Source: Victivallales bacterium (GTDB lineage Bacteria > Verrucomicrobiota > Lentisphaeria > Victivallales > UBA1829). Taken from it: a DNA stretch of 64,000 nucleotides. Positions within the stretch are counted from its first letter, which is position 1. Each line of letters begins with the position of its first letter. Shown in pieces: positions 29,209-37,258 of this stretch. Under the pieces are notes generated by a model, which saw only the letters and a list, made by a program, of their open reading frames with translations, was not told the DNA's origin and searched no databases. Both the position numbers and the translations under genes were made by a program. The stretch is from the NCBI GenBank assembly GCA_016285345.1, contig JAEEQN010000006.1, positions 37,638-101,637 on the forward strand, written 5' to 3'.

Positions 29209-30528
29209 ATGAAAATCATTGACTGCACCGATGCCGATTACAAGCAGACGCTTCAATCGCTTTATACCCGGCCGGCGTGCCCTCCCGAAATTGAGGAACG
29301 GGCACAGGCGATCGTGGACGAGGTCCGTGCGCACGGCGACGCGGCAGTCCTGTCGCAGATCGCGAAGTTCGACCGCGTGATCCTGACTTCGCCTGAGCTG
29401 AAGGTCTCCGACGAGGAGATCGCCGCCGCGAAGAAAGCCGTCTCCCGAAAGACAAAAGCCGCGATCAAGCTCGCGTTCGACAATATCACCGCGTTCGCGA
29501 AAATGCAGATACCGCGTTCGTGGACCTCGCATCCGCGTCCCGGCGTCACGCTCGGCGAACAGTTCAAGCCGATGGACCGCGTGGCATGCTACGTGCCGGG
29601 CGGCACGGCTCCGCTGGTCTCCAGCGCGCTCCACACGGTCGCGATCGCGAAGGCCGCCGGCGTCCGCGAGATCATTGCCTCCACGCCTCCTCGCAAGGAC
29701 GGCAGCATCAACCCGGCCACGCTGTACGCGCTGGTCGCCGCGGGCGCCACTGCAGTCTACAAGATGGGCGGCGCCACGGCAATCGCCGCGCTCGCATACG
29801 GCACGGAGACGGTCCCCGCCGTCGAGAAGATCGTCGGGCCGGGCAATGCCTACGTCGCCGCAGCGAAACGCTACGTCTACGGGCGCGTCGCCATCGACAT
29901 GGTCGCCGGACCGTCCGAGGTCATGGTGGTAGCCGACGGCAGCGTGGACCCCGCCTGGACCGCCGCCGACATCCTGTCGCAGGCGGAACACGGCTCCGGC
30001 CTCGAACAGGCCGTCCTCGTCACGGATTCGAAGAAAGTGCTCGCCGACGTTCAGGCGCAAATCCTTGAACAATCCAAAACGCTCACGCGCCAGGGGCCGC
30101 TTCAGAAGGTGCTGGCGAACGGCATTTTCCTGATCCGCTGCGCCTCCATGGACGAGGCTGCGGAGATCGCCGGGAAGTTCGCGCCGGAACACCTTGAACT
30201 CCACTGCGCCCAGCCCGCGAAATTCGCGAAACGCATCCACGCCGCGGGCGCGATCTTCCTCGGTCCATGGACTCCCGAACCCGCCGGCGATTTCACAGCC
30301 GGCCCGAGCCACGTGCTGCCGACCGCCGGGACCGCCCGGTTCTTCCACGGCATCACGGCCGGCGATTTCTTCTGCCGCAGCAGCATCCTGTCGTTCACGG
30401 AAAAGGCGCTGATGCGTGAAGTCGACGCAATCGAACACTTCGCCGAGCTCGAGGGGCTGGACGCCCACGGGCGCAGCGCATCCATCCGCAGAACCGGCGG
30501 GAAAAACGCGAAAGGCAACAAGAAATGA
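29209..30528 (+). CDS. hisD: Histidinol dehydrogenase
   Basis: The 439-residue product starts at ATG 29209 with AAAGGA 9 bases upstream. It oxidises L-histidinol to L-histidine in two NAD-dependent steps, the last reaction of histidine synthesis. Family features are the CYVPGGTAPLVSS segment, KIVGPGNAYVAAAKR, DMVAGPSE, the zinc ligands in QAEHGS (Gln258, His261) and the catalytic pair Glu327-His328 in APEHLEL. Length is normal. It overlaps hisC by ATGA and heads an operon-like series of plus-strand genes. Other his genes are not in the window. Confidence 0.97.
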   Translation: MKIIDCTDADYKQTLQSLYTRPACPPEIEERAQAIVDEVRAHGDAAVLSQIAKFDRVILTSPELKVSDEEIAAAKKAVSRKTKAAIKLAFDNITAFAKMQIPRSWTSHPRPGVTLGEQFKPMDRVACYVPGGTAPLVSSALHTVAIAKAAGVREIIASTPPRKDGSINPATLYALVAAGATAVYKMGGATAIAALAYGTETVPAVEKIVGPGNAYVAAAKRYVYGRVAIDMVAGPSEVMVVADGSVDPAWTAADILSQAEHGSGLEQAVLVTDSKKVLADVQAQILEQSKTLTRQGPLQKVLANGIFLIRCASMDEAAEIAGKFAPEHLELHCAQPAKFAKRIHAAGAIFLGPWTPEPAGDFTAGPSHVLPTAGTARFFHGITAGDFFCRSSILSFTEKALMREVDAIEHFAELEGLDAHGRSASIRRTGGKNAKGNKK

Positions 30529-31601
30529 CTCCCGACCGCTACACCTCCTATTTCCGCAAGGACATCGACCGGATGGACGGCTACGCCCCCGGCGAACAGC
30601 TCAATATCCCCGAGCTCATCAAGCTCAATACCAACGAAAATCCGTTCCCGCCCTGCCCCGGCGTGTTCCAGACGTTGTCCTCCATCGACCCGGAACGCCT
30701 CCGCCTGTACCCGAATCCGACCTCGGATCCCGTCCGCGACGAGATCGCGAAGATGTTCGGGCTGACCCGCGACCACGTGATCGCGTGCAACGGCTCCGAT
30801 GATACGCTGAGCATCACGGTGCGGTGTTTTTCCTCGGCCGATCTGCCGATCGCCTGCCTGCGCCCGTCCTACACGCTGTATCCCACGCTGGCGGCGCTCC
30901 ACGGCGCGCCGGTACGCTATATCGACCTCGCGGACGACTTCAGCCTGCCGGACGACATTCTGAAACAGCTTGAGGGAACCAACCTCTTCCTCATCGCGCG
31001 TCCGAACGCTCCGACCGGCAACAGTTTCCCGCGCGCCACGATGGAGCACATCTGCGAAAACTACAAGGGCATGGTCCTGATTGACGAAGCGTACGCCGAC
31101 TTCGCGTCCGACAACTGCGCGGACTTCGTGACCCGCTTCCCGAACGTGATCGTTTCGCGCACGTTCTCGAAATCGCGTTCGCTCGCCGGACTGCGTTTCG
31201 GGTTCGCCCTGGCGCATCCGCGCACGATCGCCGGCATGATGAAGATGAAGGACTCGTACAACGTCTCCTACCTCACGCAGATGCTCGCCGTCGCCGCGCT
31301 TCAGGACAAGCAGTATTTCACGGACTGCGTCGAAAAGATCCGTCTGGCGCGCGAAATGCTCCGCACCGGACTCCTCGGGCTCGGATTCGAGGTCGTCCCG
31401 TCCGAAACGAACTTCCTCTTTGCCGCACCGCCCGACGACGATGGCGAACGTTGTTTCCGCGAACTCCGCGCACGAAACATCCTCGTCCGGTATTTCCCGT
31501 ATCCGCGCACGAAACGCTACGTGCGAATCTCCATCGGCACGTCCGTCCAGGTCGTGAAAGTCTGGTCGGTACTGTCTCAAATCTACGGAGCAAAATCATG
31601 A
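30525..31601 (+). CDS. hisC: Histidinol-phosphate aminotransferase
   Basis: The 358-residue PLP enzyme belongs to fold-type I aminotransferases. Visible motifs are KLNTNENPFPP at the N-terminus, the CNGSDD cofactor-phosphate region, RPNAPTGN, DEAYADF and the PLP lysine in SRTFSKSRSLAGLRFG (Lys216). It converts imidazole-acetol phosphate to histidinol phosphate, one step before the phosphatase and HisD. Its ATG overlaps the hisD stop (ATGA) and its own stop overlaps the next start in the same way, so the three genes are translationally coupled. Paralogous aromatic aminotransferase activity cannot be excluded, but adjacency to hisD supports HisC. Confidence 0.95.
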   Translation: MTPDRYTSYFRKDIDRMDGYAPGEQLNIPELIKLNTNENPFPPCPGVFQTLSSIDPERLRLYPNPTSDPVRDEIAKMFGLTRDHVIACNGSDDTLSITVRCFSSADLPIACLRPSYTLYPTLAALHGAPVRYIDLADDFSLPDDILKQLEGTNLFLIARPNAPTGNSFPRATMEHICENYKGMVLIDEAYADFASDNCADFVTRFPNVIVSRTFSKSRSLAGLRFGFALAHPRTIAGMMKMKDSYNVSYLTQMLAVAALQDKQYFTDCVEKIRLAREMLRTGLLGLGFEVVPSETNFLFAAPPDDDGERCFRELRARNILVRYFPYPRTKRYVRISIGTSVQVVKVWSVLSQIYGAKS

Positions 31602-32380
31602 GAACGCTGTCCGCCACAAACAAAACGTTCCGTCTGTTCGCGCTCACGGCTGCCCTGCTGGCCGCCCCGTGCGGACTGCACGCGGACGTCTTCTCCATCT
31701 GGCCGTTCGGCGGCGGATCGGCGGGGAAAACGGGCGTTTCTGACGACTTGTCCGCCGAAGCGGCGGAGGATACGCTGGCAACTCTGCTCGACGCCACACA
31801 GTTCTGGTCCGAAAAGGTCACGGTCAACGGACGGAACATGACGATGAAGATATCCATGTCCGACCAGTCGCTCCCAGTCGTCCGGGCGTCGGTACTGAAA
31901 CTCTTCCCCTCCGCGCAGGTCGCGGGCAACGAATCCTCACTTCTGATGAAGCGCCCGCTGGACGACGGAAGCTCCCAGCGCATTTTCCTGCTCCAGCTCC
32001 GCGGCATGAACCCGCTTCTCCAGTTCACCACGGTCCTGCCGAAGGACATGCCCCGGGAATGCCCCCTGGAGCTCTGGCCCACGGAATTCCCGTTCACCTC
32101 CGGCGCAAAAAACCTCACGCTCATGAACTTCCCGAACAGGGGATCGCATTTCGGCACGTATGAAGTCGCGAACTCCGACATCGCGCCCGTCATGGACGAC
32201 CTGGTCGCGAAGATCAGAAGCAAGGGCTGGGCTCCGGCCACCATGGAACACGCCGACCTTTTCGAGGGAGCGGGCGATGTCTTCATGAAGAAGGACCCGG
32301 ACGCGCTTCTGCTGCTCGGCATCGTACGCGACGCCGCCGGTTCCGTGCAGGTATCGTTCTACACACGCAAACTCAAATAA
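31598..32380 (+). CDS. Secreted protein of unknown function
   Basis: The 260-residue product overlaps the hisC stop by ATGA. It has an N-terminal signal peptide (RLFALTAALLAAPCGLHADV, cleavage likely after HA), then a Gly/Ser linker near SIWPFGGGSAGK. The rest is a mixed alpha/beta domain with no motif I recognise (EKVTVNGRNMTMKISMSDQS, LWPTEFPFTSGAKN). The C-terminal ~90 residues from MDDLVAKIRSKGW look like a small DUF4252- or DUF3299-like fold only in a general way; I make no family claim. Co-expression with hisC and cmk says nothing specific on function. Confidence 0.8.
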   Translation: MRTLSATNKTFRLFALTAALLAAPCGLHADVFSIWPFGGGSAGKTGVSDDLSAEAAEDTLATLLDATQFWSEKVTVNGRNMTMKISMSDQSLPVVRASVLKLFPSAQVAGNESSLLMKRPLDDGSSQRIFLLQLRGMNPLLQFTTVLPKDMPRECPLELWPTEFPFTSGAKNLTLMNFPNRGSHFGTYEVANSDIAPVMDDLVAKIRSKGWAPATMEHADLFEGAGDVFMKKDPDALLLLGIVRDAAGSVQVSFYTRKLK

Positions 32381-32408
32381 CCGACTCTACCCCCAGGAAG
32401 CTCCAGAT

Positions 32409-33089
32409 ATGGCAAGCACAGTGATCGCAATCGACGGACCCGCCGCCTCCGGCAAAAGCACGGCCGCGCGGAATCTCGCCGCCCGCCTCGGCATCCCGTA
32501 CATCAACACCGGCTCCCTTTACCGCGCCATTGCGTGGAAAGCAACTCAGAAAGGCATTTCCACACGCGACGAGGCCGCGCTTCGCGCCATGCTCGCGGAC
32601 ACGGTCATCCGGTACGCCGTCCCTGCGGACGGCGGCAACCCGGACATCGAGATCGACGGCGTTTTCCCCGGCCAGGCGCTCCGCGCGCCCGAGATCGCGC
32701 AGGGGGCATCGAACGTCGCCGCCATCCCGTTCGTCCGCGCCTTCACGCTCCAGATCCAGCGCGACGCCGCGAAGAACCAGCTCGTCGTGATGGAGGGACG
32801 CGACATCGGCACCGCGGTCTTCCCCGACGCAAAATACAAATTCTTCCTGACCGCTTCCCCGCGCGTCCGGGCGCTCCGGCGTCTTGCGCAGGGCGGCGAG
32901 ACACCCGACAACGCCACGGTCGACTCCGTGGCCGCCGAGATCGCCGAACGCGACAAACAGGACATGAACCGGTCCGTCGCCCCGCTCAAACAGGCGGACG
33001 ACGCGGTGTTCATCGACAGCAGCGGCATGACCGCCGAAGACGTGCTGGACGCGATGGTCCTGTGCATCCGGGACGGAGGCGACGCATGA
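32409..33089 (+). CDS. cmk: Cytidylate kinase
   Basis: The 226-residue enzyme phosphorylates CMP and dCMP. The P-loop GPAASGKST (residues 10-18) is followed by INTGSLYRA, the substrate-binding segment MEGRDIGTAVFPDA, and the lid region with RRLAQ and NRSVAPLK..DDAVFIDSS. AGGAAG precedes the ATG. The gene overlaps the following thioesterase by ATGA. In many bacteria cmk neighbours rpsA or an acyltransferase, neither of which is present here. Confidence 0.96.
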   Translation: MASTVIAIDGPAASGKSTAARNLAARLGIPYINTGSLYRAIAWKATQKGISTRDEAALRAMLADTVIRYAVPADGGNPDIEIDGVFPGQALRAPEIAQGASNVAAIPFVRAFTLQIQRDAAKNQLVVMEGRDIGTAVFPDAKYKFFLTASPRVRALRRLAQGGETPDNATVDSVAAEIAERDKQDMNRSVAPLKQADDAVFIDSSGMTAEDVLDAMVLCIRDGGDA

Positions 33090-33502
33090 CGGTCTCAGCG
33101 TCCCTCGACTACCGCGTGCCGTACGCCGACACCGACCAGATGACGTTCGTCTACTACGCGAACTATCTCGTTTATTTCGAGATGGCGCGCGAGGAGCTCA
33201 TGCGCGCCATCGGCCTGCCCTACAGCAAGCTCGAAGAGCTCGGATGCGCCCTCCCGGTCCTTGAGGCGGTCTGCCACTACAAAAAGCCCGCCAGGTTCGA
33301 GGACATCCTCACCATCACCGCCACCCTCGCCGAGATGAAAGGCGTCCGCGTGAAGATCGCCTGCTCCGTCAGGCGCGGCGGCGAACTGCTCGCCGAAGGC
33401 TGGACCGTCCACGCGTTCATGAACCGCGACGGCCGCCCGCAGAAGCCCCCGAAGGTCTTCCTCGATACGATCAACTCCGCACCTTCAACACCTGAATCAT
33501 AA
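33086..33502 (+). CDS. YbgC-like acyl-CoA thioesterase (hotdog fold)
   Basis: The 138-residue product has the 4-hydroxybenzoyl-CoA thioesterase/YbgC signature: VPYADTDQMTFVYYANYLVYFE, given here only as YADTDQM followed by VYYANYLVYFE, with the catalytic Asp in ADTDQM. RPYSKLEE-like and ARFEDIL strands fit the hotdog fold. Start at ATG 33086 overlaps the cmk stop. In Proteobacteria such proteins accompany Tol-Pal; here the neighbours are cmk and a SEC-C protein. Substrate is not known. Confidence 0.9.
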   Translation: MTVSASLDYRVPYADTDQMTFVYYANYLVYFEMAREELMRAIGLPYSKLEELGCALPVLEAVCHYKKPARFEDILTITATLAEMKGVRVKIACSVRRGGELLAEGWTVHAFMNRDGRPQKPPKVFLDTINSAPSTPES

Positions 33503-33520
33503 AAGGTTTATTCTTACATC

Positions 33521-34027
33521 ATGAGCAACAACACCAACCCCGATCTCTGCCCCTGCGGTTCCGGCGAACACTTCGCCGACTGCTGCGAACCCGTCATCCT
33601 CGGCGCCCGCAAGGCGAAAACCCCCGAAGAACTCATGCGTGCGCGCTACTCCGCCTACGCCACCTGCCACGTCGATTTCATCCTCGACTCCACCCACCCC
33701 GAACAGCGCGCCACATGCGACCGCCAGGAAGTCAAGAACTGGGCCGAACAGTCCGAGTGGGAAGGCATCAGCATCCTCCGCACCGAACGCGGCGGCGAGA
33801 AGGATTCCGACGGCATCGTCGAGTTCGTCGCGCGCTACAAAAACCGCAACATGCAGATGGAGCACCACGAGATCTCCGAGTTCCGCCGCAGCGGCGGCGA
33901 ATGGTTCTTCTACGACGGCGCGATCGTCGGCCCGAAGCCCTACGTCCGCACCGCGCCGAAGGTCGGCCCGAACGACCCATGCCCCTGCGGTTCCGGCAAG
34001 AAATACAAGAAGTGCTGCGGCAAGTGA
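33521..34027 (+). CDS. ychJ: YchJ-like protein with two SEC-C zinc motifs
   Basis: The 168-residue product has one SEC-C motif at each end: [13 protein letters not shown] (residues 10-22) and [13 protein letters not shown] (near 155-167). Between them lies the YchJ domain, with [20 protein letters not shown] and the [13 protein letters not shown] strands of an NTF2-like fold. The C-x-C-x8-C-C clusters bind zinc. YchJ/UPF0225 proteins have no settled function. The gene is 18 bases downstream of the thioesterase. Confidence 0.92.
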   Translation: MSNNTNPDLCPCGSGEHFADCCEPVILGARKAKTPEELMRARYSAYATCHVDFILDSTHPEQRATCDRQEVKNWAEQSEWEGISILRTERGGEKDSDGIVEFVARYKNRNMQMEHHEISEFRRSGGEWFFYDGAIVGPKPYVRTAPKVGPNDPCPCGSGKKYKKCCGK

Positions 34028-34048
34028 TCTCCGCCTGATTTCTCGAAA

Positions 34049-34078
34049 AAGGGTATCCCGGTTCATCGGGGTGCCCTT
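34049..34078. other. Intergenic hairpin
   Basis: AAGGGTATCCC and GGGGTGCCCTT can form an 11-bp stem with G-U pairs and an 8-base loop between the YchJ-like and Pmp3-like genes. No U-tract follows on the plus strand, so it is more likely an mRNA stability element than a strong terminator. Confidence 0.3.
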
Positions 34079-34107
34079 GACTTCAAACTCGAAACAAGGA
34101 GAGCCAA

Positions 34108-34281
34108 ATGAGTCTGAGCATTGAGAACACAGTCGTGAGAGTCATTCTGTGCATCATCTTCCCGCCGCTTGCCGTCATCGACAAAGGCTGCGGGATTATG
34201 CTTCTTGTTTTTCTCCTTTGTTTCCTGGGGTGGCTTCCGGCGACGATCGTCGCTTTGTACTTAACCCTGAATGACAAATGA
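34108..34281 (+). CDS. Pmp3/YqaE (UPF0057) small membrane proteolipid
   Basis: A 57-residue protein with AAGGAG 8 bases upstream of its ATG. It has two hydrophobic helices joined by a short loop and the family pattern IIFPPLAVIDKGCG followed by LGWLPATIVALYL, matching the FPP(L/V)AV...GCG...LG(Y/W)xPGxIHALY signature of Pmp3/YqaE proteins. Homologues affect membrane potential and stress tolerance in yeast and plants; bacterial roles are unclear. It sits in the plus-strand gene series between the YchJ-like and Ntn-hydrolase genes. Confidence 0.88.
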   Translation: MSLSIENTVVRVILCIIFPPLAVIDKGCGIMLLVFLLCFLGWLPATIVALYLTLNDK

Positions 34282-34335
34282 AAGACGCCTGTCACTCGTA
34301 GTGGCGCGGCGGTTTCGTTTCTCCATCCATTTTCC

Positions 34336-35598
34336 ATGAAAAAGCTCTGGAAAAAAGTATTGATCTGGACGGCTGTTCTGCTTGTCCTGATTCTTGCCGT
34401 CGTCGCATTCGGTGCATGGCGGATGTTCGGCACGTTCATCGTGGCGGCGCGGAGCATCCACAAGCTCCAGGACGGCCTGTACGTCATGGAATACCGCGGC
34501 GACTACGGGCTCGACGACTTCCTCGCGCAGGGCGGAGCCGACAGCGATTCCGCGCTGGCCTGTTACCTGATGGGGTATCTCTCCGGCGGATATTATACGC
34601 AGGAGGACATCGAGATCACGCCCGGCGATTACGGCTGTACCACGGTCTGCGTGAAGGATCAGAAGGGCGGCGTGTATTTCGGGCGCAATTTCGACTGGAA
34701 GAATGACCGCGCGATCATCGTCCGCACCGTGCCGGATCACGGCTACGAATCCCTGTCCACCTGCGATCTCGATTTCCTCGGATTCGGGGACGATTATGAA
34801 CCCGACGGCTCCATGCAGGAGCGCATCCAGACGCTTGCGGCGATCTACGTCCCTGTAGACGGCATGAACGAGCGGGGCCTGGTCGTCGCCGACCTCATGG
34901 CAGGCGACAACGAGGAAACGCACCAGAAGACGGACAAACCTGACCTCACGACCACGACCGCCATCCGGCTGCTGCTGGACCGGGCGGCGAACGTGGACGA
35001 GGCCGTCGAGCTGCTCAAACAGTACGACATGAATTCGTCCATCGGCGCGGCGCATCACTTCGCCATCGCGGACAAAAGCGGGAAAAGCGTGGTCGTGGAG
35101 TACGTGAACGGAGAAATGCTCGTCGCGGAAACGAACGTCGTCACAAATCACTATCTCGCCGACAGCGAGAAGAAGGGCGTCGGGGACGAGGACTCCCACC
35201 TGCGATTCGACAACATTTCATCCATCTGTGAGGCGATACAAATCCTGAATCAAGAGTTGCAGGACATTGAGCAATGGCATCTTGAAAACGAAGGCCTTGG
35301 CATTTCCGCGGCGCTCACCCCCGAAGAAACAAAACGCCTGGAACAGGAACCCCGTCAGTCTCGAACCCCGGAGAGGACTTGCCGATACCTGCTGATGTCC
35401 GTCGCGCAGTCGAACTATCCGCAGACGGACGACGGCAATGCCGTGACCCTGTGGAGCATCGTCTACGCCCCGGAGAAACAGTGGGCCGACTTCTTTTTCC
35501 GCGAAAATTTCCAGAAAGGCCGCCGGCTTTTTCTCCATCCCGAGATCAACAACAAAAACCAATTCATATCCGATGCCCCCGTCGTTTTCATCGACTGA
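34336..35598 (+). CDS. Membrane-anchored choloylglycine hydrolase/penicillin acylase-like Ntn hydrolase
   Basis: The 420-residue product has an N-terminal membrane anchor (residues 8-27), then a C59-type Ntn-hydrolase domain. Cys101 in GCTTVCV is the likely nucleophile; Arg117 and Asp120 in GRNFDW lie 16 and 19 residues after it, the same spacing as Cys2, Arg18 and Asp21 of bile salt hydrolases. DGMNERGL (Asn178) is the family's oxyanion-site motif. Related enzymes hydrolyse conjugated bile salts, penicillin V or N-acyl homoserine lactones, and the linear-amide C-N hydrolases. The ~100 residues before Cys101 mean maturation must remove or bypass them; the anchor suggests a periplasmic location. 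Substrate is unknown. Confidence 0.82.
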   Translation: MKKLWKKVLIWTAVLLVLILAVVAFGAWRMFGTFIVAARSIHKLQDGLYVMEYRGDYGLDDFLAQGGADSDSALACYLMGYLSGGYYTQEDIEITPGDYGCTTVCVKDQKGGVYFGRNFDWKNDRAIIVRTVPDHGYESLSTCDLDFLGFGDDYEPDGSMQERIQTLAAIYVPVDGMNERGLVVADLMAGDNEETHQKTDKPDLTTTTAIRLLLDRAANVDEAVELLKQYDMNSSIGAAHHFAIADKSGKSVVVEYVNGEMLVAETNVVTNHYLADSEKKGVGDEDSHLRFDNISSICEAIQILNQELQDIEQWHLENEGLGISAALTPEETKRLEQEPRQSRTPERTCRYLLMSVAQSNYPQTDDGNAVTLWSIVYAPEKQWADFFFRENFQKGRRLFLHPEINNKNQFISDAPVVFID

Positions 35599-35619
35599 CC
35601 CGGCATCAGGAGGCTACCC

Positions 35620-36078
35620 ATGATTTACGACCACATCGACAATATCGGGCTGTACCGTTTCAGCCCTGCGACCATGAAAGCGTTCGAGTTTCTGAAGACG
35701 CTCACGCCGGACTCGCCGGACGCCACGCACGAGCTCATCGGGCGCGACCTGTACGTGATGGTGCAGTCCTACGAGACCGAGGCGGAACCGTCCCCGATCC
35801 TGGAGGCGCACCGGAAGTACATCGACATCCAGTACTGCATCGCGAATACGGAATACATTGCCGTCGCGCCGCTGGATGAATCCACGGTCAAAACGCCCTA
35901 CGACGCCGAAAAGGACGTGGCGTTCTACCACGCACAGAAGATGATGACGCTCTGCGCCATGACGCCCGGCCGGTTCGTGCTGCTGTTCCCCACGGACGAG
36001 CATTTCGCAAAGCTCGCCGCGGAAGCCCCCTGCCGCATCAAGAAAGCCGTCGTGAAGCTCCGCGCCGATCTCTTCTGA
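35620..36078 (+). CDS. YhcH/YjgK/YiaL family protein (DUF386)
   Basis: The 152-residue product has AGGAGG 8 bases before its ATG. The family pattern is clear: LIGRDLYVMVQSYETE, the AHRKYIDIQYCI metal-site segment, and LLFPTDEHFAKLA near the C-terminus. These double-stranded beta-helix proteins occur with sialic acid, beta-galactoside or uronate utilisation genes and may act as sugar anomerases or isomerases. No such operon is adjacent, so the sugar is unassigned. It is the last gene of the plus-strand series before the tRNA. Confidence 0.9.
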   Translation: MIYDHIDNIGLYRFSPATMKAFEFLKTLTPDSPDATHELIGRDLYVMVQSYETEAEPSPILEAHRKYIDIQYCIANTEYIAVAPLDESTVKTPYDAEKDVAFYHAQKMMTLCAMTPGRFVLLFPTDEHFAKLAAEAPCRIKKAVVKLRADLF

Positions 36079-36132
36079 GGTCGCACCGCCCCAGTCATCC
36101 GTTCGTTTTTTCGCCTTTTTTCGCGTTCGAGC

Positions 36133-36161
36133 TTGATTTTTTGCGGAATCCGGGGTATTGT
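36133..36161 (+). promoter_or_regulatory. Promoter of tRNA-Leu
   Basis: TTGATT (36133-36138) and TATTGT (36156-36161) are 17 bases apart, about 55 bases before the mature tRNA 5' end. Confidence 0.5.
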
Positions 36162-36216
36162 ATTGAATGAACTGTTCGCGCACGGAATAAGGTCATTTTT
36201 CGTACGGACAGCACTT

Positions 36217-36302
36217 GCCGGAGTGGCGAAATGGCAGACGCACTAGACTCAAAATCTGGCGCCAGCGATGGCATGAGGGTTCGAGTCCCTCCTCCGGCAC
36301 CA
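36217..36302 (+). tRNA. tRNA-Leu(CAA)
   Basis: The acceptor stem GCCGGAG/CTCCGGC, discriminator A and encoded CCA (36300-36302) are present. The anticodon stem CTAGA/TCTGG encloses loop CTCAAAA, giving anticodon CAA at 36250-36252. A long variable arm (GGCGCCAGCGATGGC region) and GGTTCGAGTCC T-arm make it a class II leucine tRNA of 86 bases. It lies 31 bases upstream of the DtxR-like gene, which may share the transcript. Confidence 0.96.
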
Positions 36303-36333
36303 AAATTTGTTCGGACACACTTTTATTGCAGCC

Positions 36334-36999
36334 ATGAACGAAATACCGCAACTGACCGAAAGCCTGGAAGACTACCTCGAAGCGATCGCCGAACTGATCG
36401 CGGTCGAGGGGCACGCCCACGCCAAGGAGATCGCGGCGAAGCTGAACGTGAAAATGCCGTCCGTGACCGGGGCGCTCCGTCAGCTCGAAAAGATGGGCTG
36501 CATCGTGTACAACACGCATTATCCGGTTCAGCTCACGGAGAAAGGCCGTCTCATCGCGGAGGACGTGATGCACCATCACGAAACGCTCCAGAAGTTCTTC
36601 TCCGAAATCCTCGGTCTGCCGCTGGAAAAGGCGTCGGACACCGCATGCCGCCTGGAACACCTCATCGATTGCGACACCATCAGCCGGTTCATCCTGTTCT
36701 CCGAGGCCATCGCGAAACGTGCTGACGCACGCGCGTTGCAGACCTATTTGACCGAAGCAATGGCACAACCCGACCTCGCGGTCCTCTCCGACTGCAAACC
36801 CGGCGGAAAAGCCGTCGTGGAGAAGTTCGGACGCAATCTCGCGCAGGACGAAGTTGCCGGACTGAAGCCCGGCGATGAAGTGACGGTCGAGGGCTTCTCA
36901 CTGGACCGTTCCAGCGTGCGCGTCACTGTTGGCGGCAAATCGCTCGACATCCCGATCCGGCAGGCGGAAAATATCTGGTGCCGCCCGCAGAGCATCTGA
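36334..36999 (+). CDS. DtxR/MntR-family metal-dependent transcriptional regulator
   Basis: The 221-residue product has an N-terminal winged helix (LTESLEDYLEAIAELI, then KEIAAKLNVKMPSVTGALRQL), the dimerisation/metal domain with VMHHHETLQKFF and CRLEHLID, and a C-terminal FeoA/SH3-like domain from about residue 145 (LSDCKPGGKAVVE...DEVTVEGFSLDRSSVRV). The start at 36334 is chosen because homologues begin just before the SLEDYLE helix; no clear Shine-Dalgarno is seen. It is convergent with feoAB, so it probably controls ferrous iron or manganese uptake. Metal preference cannot be settled from the sequence. Confidence 0.93.
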   Translation: MNEIPQLTESLEDYLEAIAELIAVEGHAHAKEIAAKLNVKMPSVTGALRQLEKMGCIVYNTHYPVQLTEKGRLIAEDVMHHHETLQKFFSEILGLPLEKASDTACRLEHLIDCDTISRFILFSEAIAKRADARALQTYLTEAMAQPDLAVLSDCKPGGKAVVEKFGRNLAQDEVAGLKPGDEVTVEGFSLDRSSVRVTVGGKSLDIPIRQAENIWCRPQSI

Positions 37000-37089
37000 C
37001 ACACATATTCCGCCACTTCCCCCTCGAAAAAGAGTATAAAAAGCGAGGCCGGAGCCCGGGAAAAACACGTCTTCCACATGATACGCTTT

Positions 37090-37137
37090 GTGCCGTTGCG
37101 AAGCAAGGCACTTTATCAGTGGAGGACTTGTCCTCCC
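37090..37137 (-). repeat. Intergenic double-hairpin repeat, copy E (reverse orientation)
   Basis: Read on the minus strand, GGAGGACAAGTCCTCC is followed by ACTGATAAA and then GTGCCTTGCTTCGCAACGGCAC. Both hairpins, the ACTG link and the GCTTCGC core match copies at 48070 and 22532. Confidence 0.6.
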
Positions 37138-37204
37138 ACGGGTCCGGCCTCTCCCTACACACTCCCTCCCTTTTTTCCTTCCCTTTTTTGAATCCTTCCA
37201 TTAT

Positions 37205-37251
37205 CCCGGACATCCGCGACATCTATTGCGGATGTCCGGGTTCATTTTTGA
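37205..37251 (+). terminator. Terminator after the DtxR-like gene
   Basis: CCCGGACATCCGC and GCGGATGTCCGGG form a perfect 13-bp stem with a 10-base loop, followed by TTCATTTTTG. It lies between the convergent DtxR-like gene and feoB, so the stem may also help end the feo transcript, though the U-tract faces the plus strand. Confidence 0.8.
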
Positions 37252-37258
37252 TTTCTTG

